A stretch of DNA of 13,655 nt from assembly GCA_031361295.1 (NCBI GenBank), contig JANMCN010000179.1, positions 1 through 13,655 on the forward strand. The letters are read 5' to 3'. The notes beneath the pieces were generated by a model. That model searched no databases and had not been told where the DNA came from. It saw only the letters and a list, made by a program, of their open reading frames with translations. The DNA is from JALZOC01 sp031361295 (lineage in GTDB: Bacteria; Acidobacteriota; Vicinamibacteria; Vicinamibacterales; 2-12-FULL-66-21). Every line of letters begins with the position of its first letter. Within the stretch, counting starts at the first letter, position 1. Shown in pieces: positions 1 to 6,784 of this stretch. Position numbers and translations under genes: made by a program.

Positions 1-1
1 C

Positions 2-601
2 ACGCCGACCAGCCCGATCAACGCCTATGGCGAGACGAAGCTCGCGATTGAGCGGGCCCTCCTGCACTACGAGGGGGCGTACGGGCTGAAGTCGATCACG
101 CTCCGGTATTTCAATGCCGCGGGCGCCGACCCGGACGGCGAGCTCGGCGAAGATCATCACCCGGAACTTCACCTGATTCCCCGTGCCATCGACGCGGCGC
201 TCGGCCGCGATAAGTTCCAGGTGTTCGGCGACGACTACGACACGCCTGATGGGACCTGCCTCCGCGATTACGTTCACGTCACCGATCTGGCGTCGGCGCA
301 CCTGCTCGCCGTGGAGGCACTCAGAGGCGGCGCGGGCTCGACGCGGTACAACCTCGGCAACGGCCGCCCGACGTCGGTGAAGTCGGTGATCGATGCGGTT
401 GAGCGCGTGACGGGACGGAAGCTGCCGTACTCGGTGGCGCCGCGCCGCGCCGGCGACCCCGGCGTGCTCTTCGCCTCGAGCGCGAGGATACGGGCCGAAC
501 TTGGCTGGTCGCCGCGCTACGAAGACATCGACGTCATCGTCGACACGGCCTACCGGTGGCGGCACGCGCATCCGGCGGGCTATCAGAAGGCGACCGCCTG
601 A
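2..601 (+). CDS. galE: UDP-glucose 4-epimerase, 3' part (5' end outside window)
   Basis: This is the C-terminal 199 codons of an extended short-chain dehydrogenase/reductase, most like GalE, which interconverts UDP-glucose and UDP-galactose with bound NAD and supplies sugar nucleotides for surface glycans. The frame is open from base 2. The catalytic Tyr-x-x-x-Lys pair is visible as YGETK (residues 9-13 of the fragment), followed by the GalE-type RYFNAAGA segment and the DGTCLRDYVHVTDLA stretch that helps form the sugar-nucleotide site. The N-terminal Rossmann half with the glycine-rich NAD motif (about 140-150 residues) lies upstream of the window. The TGA stop overlaps the next start codon by one base. 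The exact substrate (Glc/Gal or the N-acetyl sugars) cannot be fixed from sequence alone. The fragment looks intact, so it is cut by the window edge and is not a pseudogene. Confidence 0.9.
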   Translation, partial: TPTSPINAYGETKLAIERALLHYEGAYGLKSITLRYFNAAGADPDGELGEDHHPELHLIPRAIDAALGRDKFQVFGDDYDTPDGTCLRDYVHVTDLASAHLLAVEALRGGAGSTRYNLGNGRPTSVKSVIDAVERVTGRKLPYSVAPRRAGDPGVLFASSARIRAELGWSPRYEDIDVIVDTAYRWRHAHPAGYQKATA

Positions 602-1311
602 TGTCCAAGCTGAAGGGTCAGCTCGCCGATCCTTTGCTTTCAGTCGTGATGCCCGCGTACAACGAGAGCGAGACGATCGAGGAAATCATCCGCCGCGTGC
701 TCACGGTCCCGATCCGCACCGAGCTCATCGTCGTGGACGACGGGTCGAAAGACGGGACACGGGACATTCTGACGCGGCTGGCAGGGGAGCTGAAGTTCAA
801 GCTCGTGTTCCAGCAGGCCAACGCGGGCAAGGGGTCTGCTCTGCGCCGCGGCTTCCAGGAGGTGACCGGCGACCTGGTCGTCATTCAGGACGCGGATCTC
901 GAATACTCGCCCGAGGAGTTTCCGGCGCTGATCTCGCTCATCTGCGAGGGGCGCGCCGACGTGGTGTATGGCTCGAGGTTTCTGGGCCGGCACCGGGTGT
1001 TCCTGTTCACGCACTACGCCGGCAACCGGTTCCTGACGCTCGTGACCAACGTGCTCTACAACACGATGCTCTCGGACATGGAGACCTGTTACAAGGTGAT
1101 GCGGACCGAAGTGCTTCGATCCATGACGCTCGAGTCGGACGGATTCGGGATCGAGCCGGAGCTGACGGCGAAGATCTTCAAGCGGCAGTATCGGGTCTAC
1201 GAAGTGCCGATTACCTACGATGGCCGCAACTACGATGAAGGGAAGAAGATTACCTGGCGCGACGGGTTCGTCGCGCTCTGGGTGCTGTTCAAATACCGGT
1301 TCACCGAGTGA
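601..1311 (+). CDS. Family 2 glycosyltransferase, DPM1/polyprenyl-phosphate type
   Basis: A 236-residue GT-A fold glycosyltransferase that probably moves a sugar from a nucleotide donor to a polyprenyl phosphate or similar acceptor at the inner membrane face. Seen in the sequence: the N-terminal VVMPAYNE (15-22), the DDGS nucleotide-binding motif (46-49), the metal-binding DAD (97-99) and a GSRF motif. The C-terminal half resembles the catalytic domain of dolichol-phosphate mannose synthase-like proteins, but it ends with no transmembrane hairpin, so it would be soluble or peripheral. ATG 601 was chosen because it overlaps the galE stop (TGATG) and a GAAGG-like Shine-Dalgarno lies just upstream; an ATG at 556 would add 15 residues unlike the family. 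It lies between an epimerase gene and an ABC exporter gene, which suggests glycan or glycolipid assembly. The donor and acceptor are unknown. Confidence 0.88.
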   Translation: MSKLKGQLADPLLSVVMPAYNESETIEEIIRRVLTVPIRTELIVVDDGSKDGTRDILTRLAGELKFKLVFQQANAGKGSALRRGFQEVTGDLVVIQDADLEYSPEEFPALISLICEGRADVVYGSRFLGRHRVFLFTHYAGNRFLTLVTNVLYNTMLSDMETCYKVMRTEVLRSMTLESDGFGIEPELTAKIFKRQYRVYEVPITYDGRNYDEGKKITWRDGFVALWVLFKYRFTE

Positions 1312-3083
1312 ATCCGCTCCCGCGCCTCCTGGGCTACGCCCGTCCGTATCGCGGACGCTTCCTCGCGGCCACCGTGGCGATGGTGCTGTATGCCGCCGCG
1401 ACGGCGGCCGTCGCCGCCCTGATCCGTCCGCTCATCGACAACGTCCTCCCGAAGGGGACCGGCCTCTCCTCGTGGTGCACGTGGCTCCTCGCCATCTACG
1501 TCGTCAAGGGTGCCGGCGCGTATGCGTCGACCTACCTGATGACGGATATCGGGCAGCGGGTCGTGCGCGATCTGCGGGACCAGCTGTTCAGGCACATCCT
1601 CGATCAGTCCGCAAGTTTCTTCAGCCGGCGGACGACCGGGCAGCTGATGTCCCGGATCACCAACGATGTCAATCAGGTGCAGCAGGCGGTCTCGGAGACG
1701 ATTGGCGACCTGCTGCGCGAAGGACTGTCGGTCGTCGGGTTCGCGGCCTATCTGTTCTACAAGGACGCGCGGCTCGCCCTCGTCGCCGTCACGGGCGCGC
1801 CCCTCGTGGTGTACCCGCTCGTCAGGTTCGGCAACCGGATTCGGAGCACGACGCGCAAGAGTCAGGAAGAGCTCGAGCATCTCTCGCACGTCACCGCCGA
1901 AGCGTTCGCCGGCCACCGCATCGTCAAGGCGTTCGGCGCCGAAGGGCACGAAGAGCAGCGGTTCCGGCGGGCGTCGTACCGCTTGTACCGGACGAACCTC
2001 AGAGTCACCCGCGCGCTGGCGATTCTTCCACCCCTCATGGAACTGCTCGGCGGCGTCGCGGTCGTGGGGCTCATCTGGTACGGCAGCACACAGATTCGGG
2101 AGGGGTCTCTCTCGGAGGGGGACTTCGCGTCGTTCGTCGCAGCCGCGTTCATGATGTACGGGCCAATCAAGAAGCTGAGCCGGGTGAACGCCACGATCCA
2201 GCAGGCGATGGCGGCGTCGGAGCGCATCTTCGAGCTGCTCGACACGCACTCCGAGGTCAGGGAGCGGCCGGGGGCGCGGCCCCTCCCTCAGCTGACGCGC
2301 GGCATCGAGTTCCGCGGCGTGCATTTCTGCTACGACGATCGTCCGGGCAAGCCCATCCTTGAAGACGTGTCCTTCGAGGTGGGGCTCGGGCAGGTCGTCG
2401 CGATCGTCGGATTGAGCGGCGCCGGCAAGACGACGCTCGTCAATCTGGTGCCTCGGTTTTTCGACGTGACGAGCGGGGCGATTCTGATCGACGGCGTCGA
2501 TCTGCGCGACGTCACCCTGACGTCGCTGCGCGAGCAGGTGGGCATCGTGACCCAGGAGACGGTGCTCTTCGACGAGACGATCGCGAGCAACATCGCGTAT
2601 GGGACGGCCGGCGCGAGCGCCGAAGCCATCGAGGCGGCGGCGCGCGCGGCGCACGCCCACGAGTTCATCGTCACGCTGCAGTCCGGCTACGATACGTCGA
2701 TAGGGGAGCGCGGCCAGAGGCTGTCCGGCGGGCAGCGACAGAGGCTCGCCATTGCCCGCGCGCTCCTGAAGAACTCGCCGATTCTCATTCTGGACGAAGC
2801 GACATCGTCACTCGACGCGGAGTCGGAGCTGCTCGTCCAGGACGCCCTGCAGAATCTCATGCTCAACCGAACCTCGTTCGTCATCGCGCACCGCCTGTCT
2901 ACCGTCCGGCGCGCCGACCTCATCATCGTGCTCGACCGCGGCCGGGTCGTGGAAACCGGGCGGCACGACGAGCTGCTCGCGAGTCCGGACGGGGTGTACG
3001 CGAAGCTGTATTCGCTGCAAATCTTCGAGGAGCGTCGTGGGCTCCTGTCGCCAGTGTCGGATCAGCAGCCATCGGTCTCATGA
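1308..3083 (+). CDS. MsbA-type ABC exporter (fused permease/ATPase)
   Basis: A 591-residue half-transporter, expected to work as a homodimer and flip lipid-linked substrates such as lipid A precursors or glycolipids across the inner membrane. The N-terminal ~310 residues hold about six hydrophobic segments (for example near 17-40, 138-175, 233-258 and 270-290). The ATPase domain carries Walker A GLSGAGKT (368-375), a Q-loop in VTQETVLFDE, the signature LSGGQ (472-476), Walker B ILILDE (492-497, catalytic Glu497) and the switch His528 in AHRLS, so it should be active. It starts with GTG at 1308, inside the GTGA that also holds the glycosyltransferase stop, giving a 4-base overlap and probable coupling. 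It also overlaps yicC by 4 bases. It is the size usual for MsbA, but sequence alone does not separate MsbA from other lipid or multidrug exporters of this family. Confidence 0.9.
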   Translation: MNPLPRLLGYARPYRGRFLAATVAMVLYAAATAAVAALIRPLIDNVLPKGTGLSSWCTWLLAIYVVKGAGAYASTYLMTDIGQRVVRDLRDQLFRHILDQSASFFSRRTTGQLMSRITNDVNQVQQAVSETIGDLLREGLSVVGFAAYLFYKDARLALVAVTGAPLVVYPLVRFGNRIRSTTRKSQEELEHLSHVTAEAFAGHRIVKAFGAEGHEEQRFRRASYRLYRTNLRVTRALAILPPLMELLGGVAVVGLIWYGSTQIREGSLSEGDFASFVAAAFMMYGPIKKLSRVNATIQQAMAASERIFELLDTHSEVRERPGARPLPQLTRGIEFRGVHFCYDDRPGKPILEDVSFEVGLGQVVAIVGLSGAGKTTLVNLVPRFFDVTSGAILIDGVDLRDVTLTSLREQVGIVTQETVLFDETIASNIAYGTAGASAEAIEAAARAAHAHEFIVTLQSGYDTSIGERGQRLSGGQRQRLAIARALLKNSPILILDEATSSLDAESELLVQDALQNLMLNRTSFVIAHRLSTVRRADLIIVLDRGRVVETGRHDELLASPDGVYAKLYSLQIFEERRGLLSPVSDQQPSVS

Positions 3084-3970
3084 TCAAGAGCATGACGGGA
3101 TTCGCGTCGCTGACGAGAGACGACGAGGCCGGAACGGTGGTCGTCACCGTGCGATCGGTGAACCACAAGTTCCTGGATCTGCAGCTTCGGATCCCGCCGT
3201 CCCTCGCGCCTGTCGAGTCCCGCCTGCGCGCGCTCGTGCAGCGCCACGTCGGGCGCGGGCGCGTGGAGGTCTCGGTCAACGTCCAGCAGCGACGGGTTCC
3301 CGCGCTCGAGGTGGAGCTGAACGAAGCATTCCTGGCCGCGCTCGGCGGCGCGCTCGACCAGGCGCGCGAACGCGGCTACATCGCCGGCGTGATGACGCCA
3401 GGCGATTTGCTCCGGTTCCCCCAGGCGCTGTCGATCCGCGAGACGGCGGAGGAGCCCTCGGGAGCGGCCGACCTCATCGCCACGCGGGTGGAGCAGGCGC
3501 TCGGGGAGGCGCTCTCCGGCCTCGACGAGATGCGCGTGAGGGAAGGTGGTTATCTCCGTCAGGATCTCGATACACGCCGCGCGCTGCTCGGGGAGTTGTT
3601 CGAGCGGGCCGCGCTGGCGGCGGAGGGAGGTCTGTCGGGGCTGCAGGCGCGGCTGGAACAGCGGGTCCGTGAGCTGCGCGCGGACGCACTGGCGGACGAG
3701 GCGCTCATCGCGCAGGAAATTGCCAAGTTCGTGGGACGCTCTGACATCACCGAGGAAGTGGTGCGCTTCCGGGGCCATCTCGAACACTGGCGGGCGCTCT
3801 CGGACTCACCCGAGCCGTGCGGCCGCAAGCTGGACTTCCTGATCCAGGAGATGAACCGTGAGGTCAACACGCTTGGTTCGAAGGCCGAGGGTCCGGCTGT
3901 GTCCGAGGTCGTCGTGTCGCTGAAGGCGGAACTCGAGAAAATGCGCGAGCAGGTGCAGAACGTTGAGTGA
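3080..3970 (+). CDS. yicC: YicC/YloC family endoribonuclease
   Basis: A 296-residue protein of the YicC/YloC family, whose studied members are endoribonucleases that act on RNA, including small-RNA turnover in E. coli. The N-terminus has the hallmark MIKSMTGF (1-8). The C-terminal domain (DUF1732 type) has GRKLDFLIQEMNRE (248-261) followed by VNTLGSKA, the most conserved block of the family. Length fits the family (about 290 residues). The ATG at 3080 shares ATGA with the exporter stop, and the gene overlaps gmk by 8 bases. yicC next to gmk is a widespread bacterial arrangement. Base composition is like its neighbours. Identification is firm; the RNA targets in this organism are unknown. Confidence 0.95.
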   Translation: MIKSMTGFASLTRDDEAGTVVVTVRSVNHKFLDLQLRIPPSLAPVESRLRALVQRHVGRGRVEVSVNVQQRRVPALEVELNEAFLAALGGALDQARERGYIAGVMTPGDLLRFPQALSIRETAEEPSGAADLIATRVEQALGEALSGLDEMRVREGGYLRQDLDTRRALLGELFERAALAAEGGLSGLQARLEQRVRELRADALADEALIAQEIAKFVGRSDITEEVVRFRGHLEHWRALSDSPEPCGRKLDFLIQEMNREVNTLGSKAEGPAVSEVVVSLKAELEKMREQVQNVE

Positions 3971-4652
3971 ACACGCACCACATCGGGGGCCCGAACTCGA
4001 GGCGCGGGGCTCGGGGGATTCTGGTTCGGCGGAGCCGCGGGGCCTCCTGTTCGTCGTGTCGGCGCCGTCGGGCACCGGCAAGACGACGGTCGTCGAGCGG
4101 CTGGTCCACTGCGTGCCCGATTTGTCGATGTCGCGGTCGTATACGTCCCGGGCCGCGCGGGCCGGCGAAGCCCCCGGGGTCGACTATAATTTCATCACCC
4201 GCGCGCGGTTCGAGGCGATGATCGCGGCGGACGCCTTTCTCGAGTGGGCGGACGTCTTCGGGAACCTGTACGGCACGAGCGCGGACGATGCGGAGCGGGA
4301 TCTGAACGCGGGGCGCGACCTGGTGCTCGTCATCGACGTGCAGGGGGCGCGGCAGGTCAGGCGGCGGCGGGCGGGAGCGGTGGGCATCTTCGTGCTCCCG
4401 CCGTCCTACGCCGTGCTCGAGCAGCGGCTGCGAGGCCGCAGCGCCGATACCGAAGGGGCCATGCAGCGGCGGCTCCAGACGGCCCGTGACGAAGTGGCGG
4501 CGTTCGCCGAGTACGACTACGTGGTCGTCAACGACGAGCTCGACGGGTGTGTGGACCGCATGCGGGCGATTGTTCTCGCCGAACGCGCGCGGCTCCGCTC
4601 GGCCCGCGCCTCCGCCGAGCGGATCGTCGCGACGTTCGACGAGCAGGCGTGA
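3963..4652 (+). CDS. gmk: Guanylate kinase
   Basis: Guanylate kinase phosphorylates GMP to GDP with ATP, feeding GTP, dGTP and (p)ppGpp pools in the cytoplasm. Seen here: the P-loop APSGTGKT (34-41), a GMP-binding TSRAAR segment in the position of the family's TTRxPR, then VDYNF, WADVFGNLYGTS, and the VIDVQGARQVR lid/core segment. The product is 229 residues, about 20-25 longer than usual, because of a Ser/Gly/Glu-rich N-terminal tail before the kinase core begins at about residue 27. The start is a TTG at 3963 that overlaps the yicC stop. I see no better in-frame start between it and the core, so the extension is probably real or the start is a poor codon tied to coupling with yicC. Function is secure; the exact N-terminus is not. 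Confidence 0.93.
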   Translation: MSEHAPHRGPELEARGSGDSGSAEPRGLLFVVSAPSGTGKTTVVERLVHCVPDLSMSRSYTSRAARAGEAPGVDYNFITRARFEAMIAADAFLEWADVFGNLYGTSADDAERDLNAGRDLVLVIDVQGARQVRRRRAGAVGIFVLPPSYAVLEQRLRGRSADTEGAMQRRLQTARDEVAAFAEYDYVVVNDELDGCVDRMRAIVLAERARLRSARASAERIVATFDEQA

Positions 4653-4754
4653 AGCCTCCGACGCCCGCAGGCCGGTCCGGGAGCGCAGATCTCCGGTCTG
4701 TGAGCTGAAGTGTGAAGGCTGAAGTCTGAAAGCTGGATTGAACAAGGACACCCC
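4653..4754. other. gmk-coaBC spacer without rpoZ
   Basis: Many bacteria carry rpoZ (RNA polymerase omega, roughly 70-90 codons) between gmk and coaBC. This 102-base spacer is too short for it and holds no open frame of that kind. It contains the short tandem repeat annotated separately. A weak GGA-containing Shine-Dalgarno (AAGGAC) precedes the coaBC ATG. I see no clear promoter or hairpin terminator, so read-through from gmk is plausible. Confidence 0.6.
4704..4735. repeat. 14-bp tandem repeat, about 2.3 copies
   Basis: The unit GCTGAAGTGTGAAG (4704-4717) is followed by GCTGAAGTCTGAAA (4718-4731, two mismatches) and then GCTG. The unit is itself built from TGAAG-like half units. It is noncoding and lies between the gmk stop and the coaBC Shine-Dalgarno. 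Short TGAAG-type repeats of this kind could expand and contract by slippage. No function can be read from it. Confidence 0.75.
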
Positions 4755-5960
4755 ATGGCCCTGATCGCGCTCGGCGTAACCGGCGGCATCGGCGCGTACA
4801 AGGCTGTCGAGGTCGCGCGGGGGCTGCAGAAACGCGGGCACGAGGTCGCGGCCATCATGACGCGATCGGCCCGGCGCTTCATCGGCGAGGTCACGTTCGA
4901 GGCGATCACGCGACGGCCCGTCATCACCGATCAATACGCCCGAGGGTCCAACGCCAGCATCGAGCACATCGCCCTGGCGTCCGACATCGGGCTGCTTCTC
5001 GTCGCCCCCGCCACGGCGAACGTCATCGGCAGGTTTGCGCACGGGATTGCCGACGACTTCCTGAGCTCCCTGTACCTCGCCACCCGGGCCCCGGTCCTGA
5101 TGGCGCCCGCGATGAACACGCTGATGCTCGAGCATGACGCGGTCAGGCGAAATCTCGAGACGCTGGCGACGCGCGGGGTCCGGTTCGTCGACCCCGGGCA
5201 GGGTTTCCTGGCGTGCGGATGGATCGGCAAGGGCCGGCTCGCCGAGCCCGACGAGATTGTCACCGCCGCTGACCTGCTCCTGCGTCCGTCCGGCTCGCTG
5301 CTGGGACGATTCGTGCTCGTGTCCGCGGGTCCGACGTATGAAGACCTTGACGCCGTCCGTTACGTGGGTAACCGGTCGAGCGGCAAGATGGGCTACGCGA
5401 TTGCCGCGGAAGCGGCGCAGCGCGGCGCCAGGGTGGTGCTCGTGTCGGGGCCTTCGCACCTGCAGGCGCCAGCGGGCGCCGAGATGGTCCACGTGCGCAG
5501 CGCCGACGACATGCACCGCGCGATTGTTCCCCACGCCGCGCATGCCGACATCGTCGTCATGGCGGCAGCCGTTGCAGACTACACGCCCGATCGAGGACGT
5601 GCGGCCGGGAAGATTGAAAAGCGCGAGGGGCCGATGGACCTCCGGCTCGTTCGGACTGTGGACATCCTCGCCGAGCTCGGCGCGGCCCGTGGCGCCGCGG
5701 ATCGGCCGGTGCTCGTCGGCTTCGCTGCCGAAAACGGCGATCCTGTCGCACGCGGACGCGAGAAGCTCCGACGCAAGAAGGTCGATGTGATCGTCGCCAA
5801 CGATATCTCGACGGACGCGGCCGGATTCGAGTCCGACAACAATGCGGTCACGATCATCAGCAGCGACGGGGAAGAAGCCGTGCCGCTGGCGCCGAAGTCA
5901 CGGATCGCCGCGACGATTCTCGACCGGGCGGAGCGACTGCTCGCACGAGCGGCGAAGTGA
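4755..5960 (+). CDS. coaBC: Phosphopantothenoylcysteine decarboxylase / phosphopantothenate-cysteine ligase
   Basis: A bifunctional 401-residue enzyme for two steps of coenzyme A synthesis: the CoaB part joins cysteine to 4'-phosphopantothenate using CTP, and the CoaC flavoprotein part decarboxylates the product to 4'-phosphopantetheine. The N-terminal CoaC domain (about 1-180) has GVTGGIGAYK (7-16), the active-site His71 in SIEHIALA, PAMN (118-121) and the substrate-clamp Cys154 in ACGWIGKGR. The CoaB domain (about 185-401) has VLVSAGPTYEDLDAVR, Asn206 and SSGKMG (208-213), AAVADY, and Lys286/Lys289 in the AGKIEK loop, then GFAAEN. All key residues of both halves are present and the length is usual. 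ATG 4755 places GVTGGIGAYK at the expected distance from the N-terminus. It is followed after 33 bases by the uracil-DNA glycosylase gene. Confidence 0.96.
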   Translation: MALIALGVTGGIGAYKAVEVARGLQKRGHEVAAIMTRSARRFIGEVTFEAITRRPVITDQYARGSNASIEHIALASDIGLLLVAPATANVIGRFAHGIADDFLSSLYLATRAPVLMAPAMNTLMLEHDAVRRNLETLATRGVRFVDPGQGFLACGWIGKGRLAEPDEIVTAADLLLRPSGSLLGRFVLVSAGPTYEDLDAVRYVGNRSSGKMGYAIAAEAAQRGARVVLVSGPSHLQAPAGAEMVHVRSADDMHRAIVPHAAHADIVVMAAAVADYTPDRGRAAGKIEKREGPMDLRLVRTVDILAELGAARGAADRPVLVGFAAENGDPVARGREKLRRKKVDVIVANDISTDAAGFESDNNAVTIISSDGEEAVPLAPKSRIAATILDRAERLLARAAK

Positions 5961-5993
5961 GGTCGGAACGCTGAGAACTGCTCGCCTGAACCG

Positions 5994-6779
5994 ATGAACC
6001 AACTCGCAGAACATTTTCGTTTCTACCAGGAACTCGGCGTGACGGGTGTGAGCCGCGACGCGCGGTGGCGCCGTCGGGCGACGATGACGTCGGCCGGACG
6101 GGACGACGCGCCGGAGACGGTCGCCGCCGAGGCCGAGCCCGCCGGGGCGCCTGGGGCGGTCGCCGTGCCCATGGCGCTCGCGCGGTCCGAGGCAGAGGCG
6201 CTGTCGGCCATACGCGATGATATCGGCGAGTGCACCCGATGCAAGCTGCACGCGCTCGGGCGCCGCCAGATCGTCTTCGGCACCGGGAGCCTGACCGCGG
6301 AGATCATGTTCGTGGGAGAGGCGCCCGGCGCGGACGAAGACGAGCAGGGCGTGCCGTTCGTCGGGCGTGCGGGACAGCTGCTCACGAAGATGATCGGCGC
6401 GATGGGGCTGCGGCGCGACGATGTCTATATTGCGAACGTGCTGAAGTGCCGCCCCCCTGGCAACCGGAACCCGGAGCCGGATGAGATCCAGACCTGCGAG
6501 CCCTTCCTCTTTCGCCAGATCGCGTCGATTCAGCCGAAGGTCGTCATCGCACTGGGTGCCTTCGCCGCGCGTACCCTGCTCCGGACCGAGGAGCCCATCT
6601 CGAAATTGCGCGGCCGCGTGTTCGATTACCGCGGCGCCAAGCTGATCCCGACCTTCCACCCGTCGTACCTGCTGCGGAGCCCCGGAAACAAGCGGGAAGC
6701 GTGGGACGATCTGAAGACCGCACTTGTGCTGCTCGGCCGGCAGGTTCCCGCTCCGCCGTCGTCCGCCCCAGGCGAGTAG
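5994..6779 (+). CDS. Uracil-DNA glycosylase, family 4 (iron-sulfur)
   Basis: A 261-residue family 4 uracil-DNA glycosylase, which removes uracil arising from cytosine deamination and starts base excision repair. The catalytic domain begins near residue 80. Four cysteines fit the [4Fe-4S] ligands: Cys80 and Cys83 (CTRC), Cys152 (KCRPPGNRNP) and Cys168 (TCEPF). Motif A is GEAPG (108-112) with the following ADEDEQGVPFVGRAG, and motif B is HPSYLLR starting at His222. The N-terminal ~75 residues include MNQLAEHFRFYQELGV and an Ala/Glu/Pro-rich linker with no recognised domain; such N-terminal tails occur in this family (older annotation: phage SPO1 DNA polymerase-related). ATG 5994 has only a weak ribosome site. 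It is followed by priA after 5 bases, which pairs DNA repair with replication restart. Confidence 0.93.
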   Translation: MNQLAEHFRFYQELGVTGVSRDARWRRRATMTSAGRDDAPETVAAEAEPAGAPGAVAVPMALARSEAEALSAIRDDIGECTRCKLHALGRRQIVFGTGSLTAEIMFVGEAPGADEDEQGVPFVGRAGQLLTKMIGAMGLRRDDVYIANVLKCRPPGNRNPEPDEIQTCEPFLFRQIASIQPKVVIALGAFAARTLLRTEEPISKLRGRVFDYRGAKLIPTFHPSYLLRSPGNKREAWDDLKTALVLLGRQVPAPPSSAPGE

Positions 6780-6784
6780 GGGCC

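Noticed and set aside
556..600. Upstream ATG (556) for the glycosyltransferase
   Set aside because: It lies inside galE and adds residues unlike family members; ATG 601 overlaps the galE stop and has a better ribosome site.
1230..2660. A 476-codon minus-strand open frame opposite the ABC exporter gene
   Set aside because: It is antisense to the exporter, low in hydrophobic residues, Arg/Asp-rich and without motifs; the real reading is on the + strand with all ABC motifs.
3864..5543. A 559-codon minus-strand open frame across gmk and coaBC
   Set aside because: It spans two well-identified genes and their spacer and has no recognisable motif; a GC-driven shadow frame.
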